Positions 1 through 10,600 of a stretch of DNA of 64,000 bases are shown one piece after another (within the stretch, counting starts at the first letter, position 1; each line of letters opens with the position of its first letter). A model generated the notes under the pieces. That model was not told the DNA's origin and searched no databases. It saw nothing but the letters and a program-made list of their open reading frames with translations. The stretch comes from Scolanthus callimorphus (Eukaryota > Cnidaria > Anthozoa > Actiniaria > Edwardsiidae), in the NCBI GenBank assembly GCA_033964015.1, contig JAWWUD010000055.1:508501-572500 (forward strand), read 5' to 3'. Position numbers and translations under genes: made by a program.

Positions 1-30
1 TTTCTTCACGCTTTTGTTAGATTCATCATT

Positions 31-2961
31 ATGAAGACAAATGTAAATGCGCTATGCTGCCTGACAACTGGAGTGCTGCTAGTGTTTTTGTGTGTACAGC
101 CAGGCGAGAGTTGGCTTTGGAACAGGGAAGAGAAAGTAAACGGTGAGTGGAGCGAGTGGTCGTTGTGGGGTTCATGCCAAGAGCCGACAGGAAACCACCT
201 ATTTCCCTTTCGAGTTCGCCAAAGAACTTGTACGAATCCAGCTCCTAAAAACGGAGGGAAAGATTGCGAAGGACAACAACAGCGAAAAGCACCATGCGAA
301 GACTGTAATTTACCCTTGGGAATGGAGAATAAGCGAATAAAAGACTCCCAAATTTGGGCCTCGAGCTCCCATGAACAATTCCCTGGCTCACACGGACGGT
401 TGAATGGCGGTTCGGCCTGGTGCGCTTCTGACTTTGGAGGAGAAGTTTACTTGCAGATGGACTTAAAATCTTTAACATTGGTTACAGCAATAGCAACACA
501 AGGGTTTTACCCCGATAAGGGCGCTCTGAGTCTACGACAGGGTCGAGTAAGCAAGTATCAAGTGACCTACAGCGATGATGGAAAAAACTGGAATGCCTTC
601 GAAAATCTCGAAAAGGATAAAATTTTAACTGGAAATCTCAAGAGAAAAGGAACAGTTTTAAATGTATTAGAACCTAGCTTTGCCACTCGTTACGTAAGAA
701 TATACCCCTTGGCATTTTACTCTTTTATTTGCATGAAAACCGAGTTGTACGGTTGTGGCTTTGGTTGTGGTGGCTATTTACCCCCTACCCCTGGGGATTT
801 ACTTGCGGAGAGTTCAGAAATTGAGGATGTAGACTGCCTTTGGAAGGCAGTTTTGCCCTTAAGGAAAATTAACTTAGACTTTGTAAATTTCAATGTTCCT
901 TGTGAAAGTGGGAGTGTTGAGGTATGGGGAGGTGCAGCATCATTTGGACATTCCAGCATGCTTGCTGATTACTGTGGTTATGATTCTACACCACCACCAG
1001 TTATTGGCTCTACTAACAAGATGTGGATACGATTTCGATCAAATTCCTCTGACCCCTCTGTAGGATTTTATGCTGTTTATTTCCCTAGCTGTGGGGAGCA
1101 TTTTACAAATAACAGTGGAGTCCTAAGGACTCCAAATCATCCAAATGAATATTACCACAATTCTAGATGCACTTGGCTTATTTCTGTGGATAAGGGCAAA
1201 GCAATCATGTTGAAGTTCTCAAGGTTTGATGTGGAAGGAGATGACAGGGGTCAAGCTCGTTGCCCTGCCGATCATGTTGTGATACTGGATGGAAAAAACA
1301 GCACTGCATCAGTTATTGGTAAATACTGTAACTCTGTGAAACCTCCAAAGTATATCTGTAGCACTGGAAATGTAATGAGGGTTGAATTTAAAGCTGATGA
1401 TGCATTAGCTTTCTCTGGATTTTCTGCAATATACCAGACTGTAGTGCCAAACTCTACATGCAGTGAATGGCACTTATCAACAGTCAGCCCAACACCAACA
1501 ATGACAACTATAACAATGGCATCAACAATAGTTAATATCACAGTATCTCCATTTATAGTACCTCACCCATCTCTATCTACACTCAATCCAAGTAGCATGG
1601 CAAACAAAACAGGGCCATTGATGCCATTTGACCAAGCAAATGCTGACTATGCTGGAAAGAAGAAAACAGATAATGATGATGAGAATGATGGGTTAACAAC
1701 AATAATCATTATATCTGCATTTAGTTTTATTGTATTATGTATGATAATTGCTAGTGTCACACCCAGCCTCATGCACCGCTGTGAGAAACGGAGGCAAGAA
1801 CGCCTTAGCACTATGGTTGCAACTGAGGTGATAATGAAAAAGAATGACGATAACGATGAATATGAGATGCAGACTCTCCAGGGTGCAGAAGGAAAAGATG
1901 TTTCAACAAATGTTGCTATAGCTGATGAAGATGAAAATCTATCAGATGATGACAACAGCACTGCTGAAATTCCAGTGTTTATCCTTCCTTTAAGTACTAC
2001 TGCAGAGGAAAAAAATGATGACAATGGCAATATATGCGAGACCCCACAATCCTCTGATGATGATAGAAGTGCCACCAGTTTGGCATCTAGTATTGAGGCA
2101 TTGGGTTGTGACTTAGAGTATGATACTACAGACTTAAACTTGGGAGTTTCCTGTGAAGATTTATGTCTGAGTTTTGCCTCAGAAATGGCAGCAGTAATGA
2201 GTCAATTTGATGCATCTTTACCTAGTGAGAGGTTTGAATATCAAGCTGAGCCAAGTGTTGATACAAATCATGACCCTGTTGCTCCCCTAAATTCTGATAT
2301 GGATGCCCAGGAGACTGATGCTCAAACTGAGAAGGAAAATAAGTACTTGAATGTTTCAAATGCTTCGTTAAAAGATGCCTTGGATAGTGATGAAAGTGAA
2401 TCACAGGAATCGTCTCAAATGGACAAATGTGAAGTCCAGCCTAAACATGAATCCCTAGTTGACAACATTTCACAAAGTAAACTATCTGTTGAAGATGAAG
2501 ATGGAAGAAATGCAGAAAATCCATTGCAACAGGAGCAAGAATGTTTCAGTGAAGCACCATTAATGAATGGTGACATTAGACAAGAGAAATTACAAAAGGC
2601 TCTCTCAGATTTAAAAACAACACTTTTGCAGATAAACTCTGAAAGTGATGGTACATCAGATGCTGACAACAGTAACACAAACAGTATGGTGTCAAGTAAT
2701 GCTTCTTTAACAGATCAAATAAGACCTGCTCCTCTTGAAATCATTCAAGCACCAGTTTGGGAAAAACAAGGCTTGGATTGTCATAGCCCTAGAACTGAAT
2801 TTCCAGTGGAACCCAAGTGTAGCAATCAGAGCATTAAGCAAGAGCCACACATTGTGATTGAGAGCAAGGATTCTGGATGTTCCTCAAGTAGTGAGTGTGA
2901 TTGTTTACCGAATGCTGATGAGATTAATAAGCTTGACAGAGTTGCTGAAACTTGTGTGTGA
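31..2961 (+). CDS. Intronless TSP1-F5/8C-CUB-CUB single-pass membrane protein
   Basis: A 976-residue uninterrupted reading frame. Seen: a hydrophobic signal peptide (residues about 1-27); a thrombospondin type 1 repeat (36-92, WSEWSLWGSC start, six Cys); an F5/8 type C (discoidin) domain (93-242, ending in the usual TELYGC); two CUB domains (about 246-353 and 354-470, the second with the Cys-x-Trp core and a Ca-site-like acidic pattern); a Thr/Ser/Pro-rich stalk (471-554); one membrane span (555-575) followed by a basic stop-transfer (HRCEKRRQER); and a roughly 390-residue acidic, Ser/Asp-rich cytoplasmic tail with no recognised domain. Family knowledge: TSP1, discoidin and CUB modules bind glycans and protein ligands, so an adhesion or guidance receptor role is inferred. 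The Met at 31 directly precedes the signal peptide. No orthologue is recognised by name; the domain order is neuropilin-like but not the neuropilin order. Confidence 0.85.
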   Translation: MKTNVNALCCLTTGVLLVFLCVQPGESWLWNREEKVNGEWSEWSLWGSCQEPTGNHLFPFRVRQRTCTNPAPKNGGKDCEGQQQRKAPCEDCNLPLGMENKRIKDSQIWASSSHEQFPGSHGRLNGGSAWCASDFGGEVYLQMDLKSLTLVTAIATQGFYPDKGALSLRQGRVSKYQVTYSDDGKNWNAFENLEKDKILTGNLKRKGTVLNVLEPSFATRYVRIYPLAFYSFICMKTELYGCGFGCGGYLPPTPGDLLAESSEIEDVDCLWKAVLPLRKINLDFVNFNVPCESGSVEVWGGAASFGHSSMLADYCGYDSTPPPVIGSTNKMWIRFRSNSSDPSVGFYAVYFPSCGEHFTNNSGVLRTPNHPNEYYHNSRCTWLISVDKGKAIMLKFSRFDVEGDDRGQARCPADHVVILDGKNSTASVIGKYCNSVKPPKYICSTGNVMRVEFKADDALAFSGFSAIYQTVVPNSTCSEWHLSTVSPTPTMTTITMASTIVNITVSPFIVPHPSLSTLNPSSMANKTGPLMPFDQANADYAGKKKTDNDDENDGLTTIIIISAFSFIVLCMIIASVTPSLMHRCEKRRQERLSTMVATEVIMKKNDDNDEYEMQTLQGAEGKDVSTNVAIADEDENLSDDDNSTAEIPVFILPLSTTAEEKNDDNGNICETPQSSDDDRSATSLASSIEALGCDLEYDTTDLNLGVSCEDLCLSFASEMAAVMSQFDASLPSERFEYQAEPSVDTNHDPVAPLNSDMDAQETDAQTEKENKYLNVSNASLKDALDSDESESQESSQMDKCEVQPKHESLVDNISQSKLSVEDEDGRNAENPLQQEQECFSEAPLMNGDIRQEKLQKALSDLKTTLLQINSESDGTSDADNSNTNSMVSSNASLTDQIRPAPLEIIQAPVWEKQGLDCHSPRTEFPVEPKCSNQSIKQEPHIVIESKDSGCSSSSECDCLPNADEINKLDRVAETCV

Positions 2962-3153
2962 GTTTCAATTGTCACAAACTGCCTATAGACATGTTGTTCC
3001 ATTATGTATGTTTTGACTCATTTGCATAAGCACCAAAACAGGCTGCAAAAAGATCAGTTCTGAACAATATCAATAATGGGCAGTGGATGAATCATACAAC
3101 TTGATTAATATCTTGCGTTATCCTATAAATATAGCACATTGCCAATCAGAGCC
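2962..3153 (+). other. 3' flank of the receptor gene
   Basis: AT-rich sequence after the stop codon. No convincing polyadenylation signal is seen before the MITE that begins at 3154. The first good AATAAA downstream is at 4155-4160, so the 3' UTR may run through the repeat. Confidence 0.3.
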
Positions 3154-3966
3154 CAGCGTAATCAATCGAACGTTCGGTAATCAAACACATTAGAATACCA
3201 ATCGTACGATTGATTTTCGACTTGTTCGGCAATTGAACACAATAGAACACACAGCAAAATCTTCTCAATCAAACAAAATCGAACATTTGGAAATCAAACT
3301 TTAAACATACTGAGATTCTCCCTGAAGGTGCCAAATTGAGAGTAATTTAGGTGATTTTGGCTCCTAAAAGTTAGTCGCAACATGATGCATGTAGAATTTG
3401 TAACAGAACTACTAGAGGTTTTAAGCTACAATATAGCCTGTAAGTGATTCTGTGGTAATACTATAAACCAAATGCTTCACGCCAAAATATGCTGCCTGAA
3501 TTACTAGAACGAAACCAATCTTGTTCTCTCTCGTTTTCTTGCTAGCCTTCGCGGTTTTGCTGTTGTGTGTTATCTCTCCCCCGGCCAAAACAACTACACG
3601 AATGTATGCCACGCGATTAACTTCGTAAAATGTTTAAAGACTGACAATGAAAGCCCTGCTCACAGGGTACAATTTGTTAAAAAAAAAAAAAAGTTTCCTA
3701 TGTTACCCCCAGTAAGGTACCAGAGGGCCGTTTTTTTGACCCTTAAAAATTACATGAGCGAAAAATTATTTTCCCTGTCACACATTATTCATAATCACCG
3801 AACAAAATCGAACAATCCAATCTGTTCGATTGGTTGGTGTTCGATTTTTTTAGTAAATTAAACCCACAGCAAAGCTCGAGTTCGATTCTGTTCGATTGCC
3901 GAACAAATGGAACAATTGGTGTTCGATTGATTTTTTGTTCAGATTTGTTTGATTGATTACACCGGG
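3154..3966. repeat. MITE-like element with TTCGATT subterminal repeats
   Basis: The ends are inverted copies of a TAATCAATCRAAC motif (left at about 3159, right ending about 3961, both inside a CCRGYG context). The interior carries many copies of the short motif CGAACA/TTCGATT in both orientations, clustered at 3165-3300 and 3795-3955. No coding capacity. This is typical of a non-autonomous DNA transposon with subterminal transposase-binding repeats; the family is unnamed. Confidence 0.55.
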
Positions 3967-4183
3967 TCAGAGACAAACATTTCCTATGAATAGCAGAGTA
4001 TTTTTAATGGGTTTCCATCATGGTAAGCATAATTTGTGGCTAAGTTTGTAATATAGGATAAAATTGTTATTTTATGGTTTTCTGTGAAATAACCAGTGAA
4101 TATTTCTCTTGGAATGTATTATTTTGTATACAACTCAGGCCTGTTTATACAAATAATAAATGTGTCATAAAATACTATTTAAC

Positions 4184-4775
4184 AAATTATTCCCTGAGCC
4201 TAAATAGGCTCCGAGTCAATAGCCCACGAGGCTGAAGGCTGGATGATCTATTGACTCAGAGTTCAAGAGGGTGAGAGGAATAATTTTTTTAGTCAAATCA
4301 CAGTAGTAGGTTGATTTGTATAGGCAAAAACGTTATCTGGTCTGGTCATTTGCCATTTTCTGGCTTTCAAATCCAACACTTTAAACTAATCTACTAGTAG
4401 GCGATACTTTGGTCAATTGTTTGTATCTTTTTACCTCAGTCAATGGTTTGTATTCATAATGTCTCTAGCTTTTAGAAAGAACTTACTAAATTTTTATCCC
4501 TTTAAATGATATATTCTAGTAATTTGTTATTTTTTCCTAGTGTCATCTTATGTATAAGGTGAGGACGGCCTCCTTGCACAAGCCCTGTGGTTTCTTGAGG
4601 TGCTCTCACCATCTTTTTTTCATATTCTAGCTAGATGTTTAATTGTAACTACTGTTACTGTAAAGAAATGGCAAAATACAATTGAAATTGATATATCTTT
4701 TTAGCCTACTAGTAGCTCAACCAATCAGAATGCAGCATTGACAATGGACCACTAGTGTGATTTGACTAAAAACTA
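4184..4775. repeat. Nested inverted repeats (MITE-like)
   Basis: A hairpin-forming pair (about 4184-4230 against 4248-4292, sharing CTGAGTCAATAG) adjoins a second pair, TTAGTCAAATCACA at about 4289 and its inverse at about 4750-4765. Related sequence (CTGAGTCAATAG, CTACTAGTAG) recurs near 34.05-34.2 kb, so this is a dispersed family. Confidence 0.45.
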
Positions 4776-5097
4776 ATAGTAAAGTCAAAATGTTAAAGAA
4801 AATTCTTTCAAAAATCATTACTCGAAAAGAATATCGAATTTCCAAAATCCCCAACAAGGTTTTCTAGAACGCATCTTAGTCAATGCTAAAATGGTGTCAA
4901 AAGATGATTATTTTACAACTACATGTACATGTATCCCCCTCAGGGTTGGTACCTAGTGGTGGATATATACTTCAATGCGTTTAGTATAGAATTGTATGTT
5001 ATCACTTTTTTGTGGAAATTTAGGACGAGATATCATACAATTCAAGTATATTCAAAGTATTCAGTCGGTATGTTCCATCAAAAATGCAGTCAAAAAG

Positions 5098-5139
5098 GCA
5101 ATATCACACGAATCACTGTGTGATTCGTGCGATATTGCT
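5098..5139. other. Near-perfect short hairpin
   Basis: Arms of about 19 nt (GCAATATCACACGAATCAC and its inverse, one mismatch) around a 3-nt loop. It may be a tiny MITE remnant or an RNA hairpin; nothing else supports a small-RNA gene. Confidence 0.4.
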
Positions 5140-6345
5140 ATTTTCTTAGCGGAATAGAGCCTTCCTTCTTGTTGTTCAACTCATTTACTGTTTTGGGTCT
5201 TGAAATAATGTACACTCTAAAAAAATAATAAAATAAGGTGTTTTCCCAGGACCTATATTTTTTAATGTGAGGAAAATTGTATAGTTATATCTAAATGGTT
5301 TATGCAAGATAATAAAATGTTTCACTGTGTATATTGCATAGTTGTAGCAAATCCGGGATAATGAATCTGTTTCAAACATATTCTCAATTATTAGAGTAGT
5401 TTTGACCTGAGAACTGTCAAGGGCCAGTTTTCAATTCCAAGTTGTTGTTTTTTCTGCTAAAAATTGGATTTCCAAGGGAGGGAAAGATGTATCACTATGT
5501 ATATATCAAGATGTATAATCCAGGTCTTGATAATTTCGGGGTTGGCAGATAATGTGTAGTCCTCAACAGAGATGTAATTATTTCATGTTGATTTGCTTGT
5601 TTGCAATTACCCATTGCGTAGCTGCCTCAAGCAGGCTAGAGGAGTCTTATAATTTCTGTTAGGACCCCACTGAAGCAAAATTACACATTGCCTTTGTTGT
5701 ATGGCATCAATACAATCAGACATTTGTTACCTTAACTCCAGAATACCTTTATAATACAAAGATCACTATTGTACAGTGTTCATACAAAGCCAGGGTGTGT
5801 AGCTACACTGCCAGACTTCTCCATTTATGTACATTACAAACCTAAAAATACTACTTTCCTGTACAGTATGACTACATTATTCTATATTTACAATTATCAA
5901 TAAGATTAAATTACAGGGAATAATACATTGTAATTCATTACTGCCAGACACCATTGAATGGATTGAAATAATTTCCATCCCTGCATACAAAGCAGTGACG
6001 CATTCAAGATACCAGTGGAAAATGTGACTATTAATTGTGAACAAAAGACTGGTTACCAGGCACATAGCCGCCATTAAGCCTGGGCTTAATTTTTGGTGAT
6101 TTTTTAAGGAGAGGTAAAATAACTAGTTCAAGTATTGTAGCAACCCTGAGAGGCAGTTTGTAAGGTGGTTGCATTGAATTGGGTCCATATAAAGTTACTT
6201 TTTACATGGGGGTAAATTTTTGGTTACCATATGTCAAATTTTGACAGCTGGCTTGGTAAAGGTGAAAAATGCCTAGCTATGCCCCTGGTTACATAAGTCA
6301 ATCAGTTTCAAGGAAAATGATGGCACTGTTGTTGGGAAGCACATG
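5140..6345. other. No gene recognised
   Basis: AT-rich unique-looking sequence with only short stop-bounded reading frames. No splice-framed exon, RNA gene or clear repeat was seen. The stretch 4776-5097 is equally featureless. Confidence 0.4.
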
Positions 6346-6347
6346 TA

Positions 6348-6567
6348 CAGTCGAAGCTCTTGTAAGCGACCACCTCGGGAACTGAAAATTGCGGTCGTTA
6401 ACGGAGCTGGTCACTTACGAGAACAGCAAATATGTACATAGAAAATAGCATTTCACCATTGCAGCTTGTATCAGTTTAGATATTTATGAGGTGATGACTG
6501 ATGTTTTAAAGGAAATCTCTGTTGGTGATTTGAAATTGTGGTCGCTAACGGAGCTGGTCCCATTCAG
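6348..6567. repeat. Small palindromic MITE (GTAAGCGACCAC family)
   Basis: CTCTTGTAAGCGACCACCTC (about 6357) is mirrored by GGTCACTTACGAGAAC (about 6408). A diverged second half, GTGGTCGCTAACGGAGCTGG, follows at about 6538-6557. No coding capacity. Confidence 0.45.
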
Positions 6568-7164
6568 GTGTTTTTGATCAGAGGACCGGCAGTAATTTCC
6601 AGCTCTGTTTTTGTACTGCAAAACTTCATGCAGCATGTCACCACAGAGAGGGCTGTAACACTAATTTTCAACAACCTTGTACTATATGTTTCAGGTACTG
6701 TTCAACAGCAATCAAAACATAAGTAAGTCTAAGCTACAGTGCATGACTAACATTCACATGTGTTACAACAACATAGCTATGAACCCCCAGAGCTAAGAAA
6801 TCTGGAGATTTTGTAAGAAATACAACAAATATATAACATGTGGGAGAATTGCTGTAAATGTAGGAAAATGAAGCAAAATTTTACCTTAGACAAGGCTCAA
6901 AACCTTGATATTCCTACCAAATTTGTGAGAGTTGATAGCTATGCAGTATTATTATACATTGTACTTGCTATCTCGATTCTGATTGGCAAGAGTGTGCGCT
7001 TTACTTTGGGAATCACACAATTTGAGGGTGCTATCTAGCTGATTCTTGATTCTATGCATCATGTTCCTAGAGCACTTAAATTCCTTCTCTGAAAAAAGTG
7101 CTTGCGTAAAAGAAATTGCTTGAGAGAAAATAAACTTTGTTCATGAAAATATTTTCAATCAATG

Positions 7165-7300
7165 TATAATAAAACAATTATTGAATTCGGTGTTTGTGAT
7201 ATCCGGAATAAACAATGTCTGGGCAAGTGGAATCAGGACTTGTCTGGAAATTGTTTATTCTGGATATCACAAAAACCTCATCCAATAATTGCTTGTTATC
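7165..7300. repeat. Palindromic MITE, about 130 bp
   Basis: Two arms of about 55 nt (about 7171-7225 and 7238-7297) sharing GTGATATCC.GAATAAACAAT in inverted orientation, with CAATTATTG at both outer ends. CAATTATTGGATG-type ends recur near 34.21 kb and 39.75 kb, so it belongs to a dispersed family. Confidence 0.55.
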
Positions 7301-7449
7301 TGGGCCTATTCATTAATATTGTGGGATTCCAGCTAGCTAATAACACTATGAATCACCAGCTAACATAAAAAATGACCAAAGTTTTATATTTGAACCATTC
7401 TGCATGCAGTTTTAAAAGTTCAGACTTTTACAGCTTTTCAGCTGATGTT

Positions 7450-7455
7450 TTTATT
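7450..7455 (-). terminator. Candidate polyadenylation signal of the E2F gene
   Basis: TTTATT on the plus strand (AATAAA on the minus strand), about 170 nt downstream of the E2F stop codon. Position and hexamer fit; no cleavage-site evidence. Confidence 0.4.
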
Positions 7456-7624
7456 TTTCAGGCATTGAAAATACTTCTAGCTATGTGGATCTCCTGCCCT
7501 ACTACCGTCTACAAAGAGGGCTGATACCAAATTTCATTTTACTTGGCAGAAGAGTCTTTGCTGGATAAACTGATTAAAATCAGCAAATAGAATTTAACAT
7601 TCCCTTTTTCCACAAATCATTGCT

Positions 7625-10600
7625 CTATTCCCACAAATCATATGCTTCAAACAAACTAGCAATGCCTTCACTTTCACTCAGACTGAACAGACATTCCTCA
7701 TTTGTCAAGGAAGGTGAGAGATTCACCAGAGTATCTTCTTCCAAGTCATCAGCAGGCAAACTATCATTAGCTTGGAGCAACACCCCTTTCCGTGGACTCA
7801 CAATTGGTGAGATACTGTCCTTTCCCATTGGTAGATGATGTAATGGGACAGTACCAATAGTGGATGGTTCTGTTTTAATCTCTTCTTTTGTGGTTGCCAT
7901 AGCAGGAGACTTGATGGGAGATAGGTTTTTCATAGGGGAAGGGTGTTTATCTTTGTCATCTGGGCATAGGTACACCTCTATTGCTCCCCTGATGCTTTTT
8001 AACCAAATCTGTATACTCTGCCAAAAGGAAAGGAACGTTACTGTAACATCATCATTTTTAGGACATTATTATTGTCTTGTTCAAGAGTTACATGTACAAC
8101 TCACTACACTATAGTCTTTTCCCCATAGTGGGTTCACAAGCACCCCCCTGGAGCATTATCTACAAAAAGTGCACCTTTTGCCTGCTTGTTAATTTTGGCA
8201 GATGAAGCAAATTAAAGGATCAACAAAAGCTGTATTCACCTGTGTCACAAAGGTTATCCAGTCATTATTAGCCTAAGTCATTGCATCACAAGAGAATGTA
8301 CATGTATTTTCACATAACTACTGCTCATGAAGGTCAGAGGCTAAGGGGAGTCTGTTATCAGAACCACAAATCTCCACCAGGGATTTAGATGTGAGAATAA
8401 ATTTTGCTGATAAAGTCTCACAATGGTAAATAACAGATGAGTGAGCATAATATGGTCACTGACCTCCACTGCAATTCAGCCAATGCTGCTATCAGGCTCA
8501 ATAAACATATATTATTATTATTATTATGCATCCATAAACTGATCTGTAGGCTATTTCAAGATGTTGCTGTCAGTACATTTTATGGTAGCTTGTCATTTGT
8601 CACTTTTTCCGAGGGGGTCAAACCAAAAGAAAGGCTCTTCCATAGGTTTTTCAGAGGGGATACAATAAGAAAAAGCCTCTTCCGTGGGTTCTTCCGAGGG
8701 GGTGTAATAAAAAATAGCCTCTTCCATGGGTTTTATCCAAAAGGGCTCTTTTTTTCCGAGGGGGTTACTAAAGAAAATGACCTCTTACGTAGGGGGCATG
8801 TGGCTTAAAAATGGAATGGCCCTGTGCACAAAACACCATACATGTACAGACGGAAATAAGTAGAGATTCCCTGTCCCTCTGTGTAGTTGTGTTCCAAGTC
8901 CCAGCAGAGGACAGTCGCCAACATAGCCTTGACTGTATAACCAGGGGCAGTTCTAGGGGGTGGGTTGTGGGGAAAAGAACATCTGGAAAAGAACTTCCCA
9001 TAGCCAAGCACTTTATTAATATGGTCAAGGCTATGTTGGTGTCTATGATATACTCTGGGACTTGGAGCATGACTACATGGAAGTCGTCACCACCCACTAC
9101 ATGGCCAAGGAATCAATCCTCAATTTTGATTTATGTCAACATGGCAACTGCATTGTTGTATGGTATTTTGTGCACCCCTCCCCCCCCCCCCCCCCTGGGT
9201 GCACACCACACTATTTTTCTGTTGAAATTTACATTGATCAAGGAGGAGTTGTTCTGAAACTTCTGTACACTCAAATAATATCACTTATATTACCATTAGT
9301 GCACATTTCTAAGTATTTAATAGCTTCAAGTTTGTTGTACTACAGAGGCCTTTCCAGAGGGGGGGGGGGGGGGGGGGGGGCAGTGTCACTTGTCATAATT
9401 TCACAATTGAATATGATGCTATTCATAATGTTTGTGTGTCGTTTTTCAGAATTTTGTATGTCTGTTTGGTGACACCATATTATACTTATTATACATGTGC
9501 ATTACATGGTAGCATTCTCTCCTTCAACACCCACAAAAAGACATTCTCCTTGACGTACTGAGAACGAGATGTTTGAGGAAGGTTTATCTGCTTTATCATA
9601 TCTCTTTCATGCTGTAAATGTTGCTGTCTAAATTTGGATAATTTCAATTTTGGGTTGATAACATTTTTCAAGATATTGCTGGTAGCTTGTCATTTGTCAC
9701 TTTTTCCGGAATTTTGTGTCAGTGTTGTTTGAAATTATTTTGGAATACACTGAACTGTACCTCATTTGGATCAGGAACCTCTAGTCTGGTTTCAGGAGGG
9801 GCCTTAATGGCAATCACTGTTTGATCCTTGAAGTTGGCAATGCTTCTGATGTCCTTGTATGTGACATATGCTAATGTAGTCAGTGTTAAGGGTCAAAATG
9901 CACATGACATGATACTTGGCTGTAAATCTGTCAAGAAAATGCCATTGTTTTGATCCTGATACTGGAGAGGCAGCCGAGAATGAGAATTGATGGATCCTTG
10001 ATAGCAGCAATTTCATTTTCATGGATGTTCAATAAACATGTAGCATGTTTTAAATAATGAATGTTATTATAACCTGAAGCAAGACTGGAAACAATAATTA
10101 TTATTCATATGCTTGCTTTGTCAATTTTTTTTGCAGAGAAATAGTTAAGCCTGCATTGAGTTTGAAATGGGAGAAATCTCATTGAACCCTCCGGGTCGAG
10201 GACCTCCTAAATGTGATTACCCCAAAGAATGATTTGGTTCATGTGCTCACCCTGAAGAATTCTTTAATTTTGACTAATTCTCAGGCCTTGGTCCTGAACC
10301 GGTGGGATAAATATTTTTTATGAGAGCCCATTTCCATGAATGGTGACAATAACCAACTGGCCATGGTTTGACCCAAATGCATTAGAATCAAGTGATTTGA
10401 TAACACTATACTGTAATATTATTATGGAAGGATATTTCGAAGTATCTGGATCCTCTGTTAGGTATTTAAGTTCAGCTCTGCAGTTTTCTATCAATTGATC
10501 CAGCTCATTTTCTTTTGCTTCTAGGTCAGCAATGTCTGTATGAAGGTCCATCACTAATGGGCTGATTTCTGGCTGATTACTATGGATACCTGCTCCCCTG

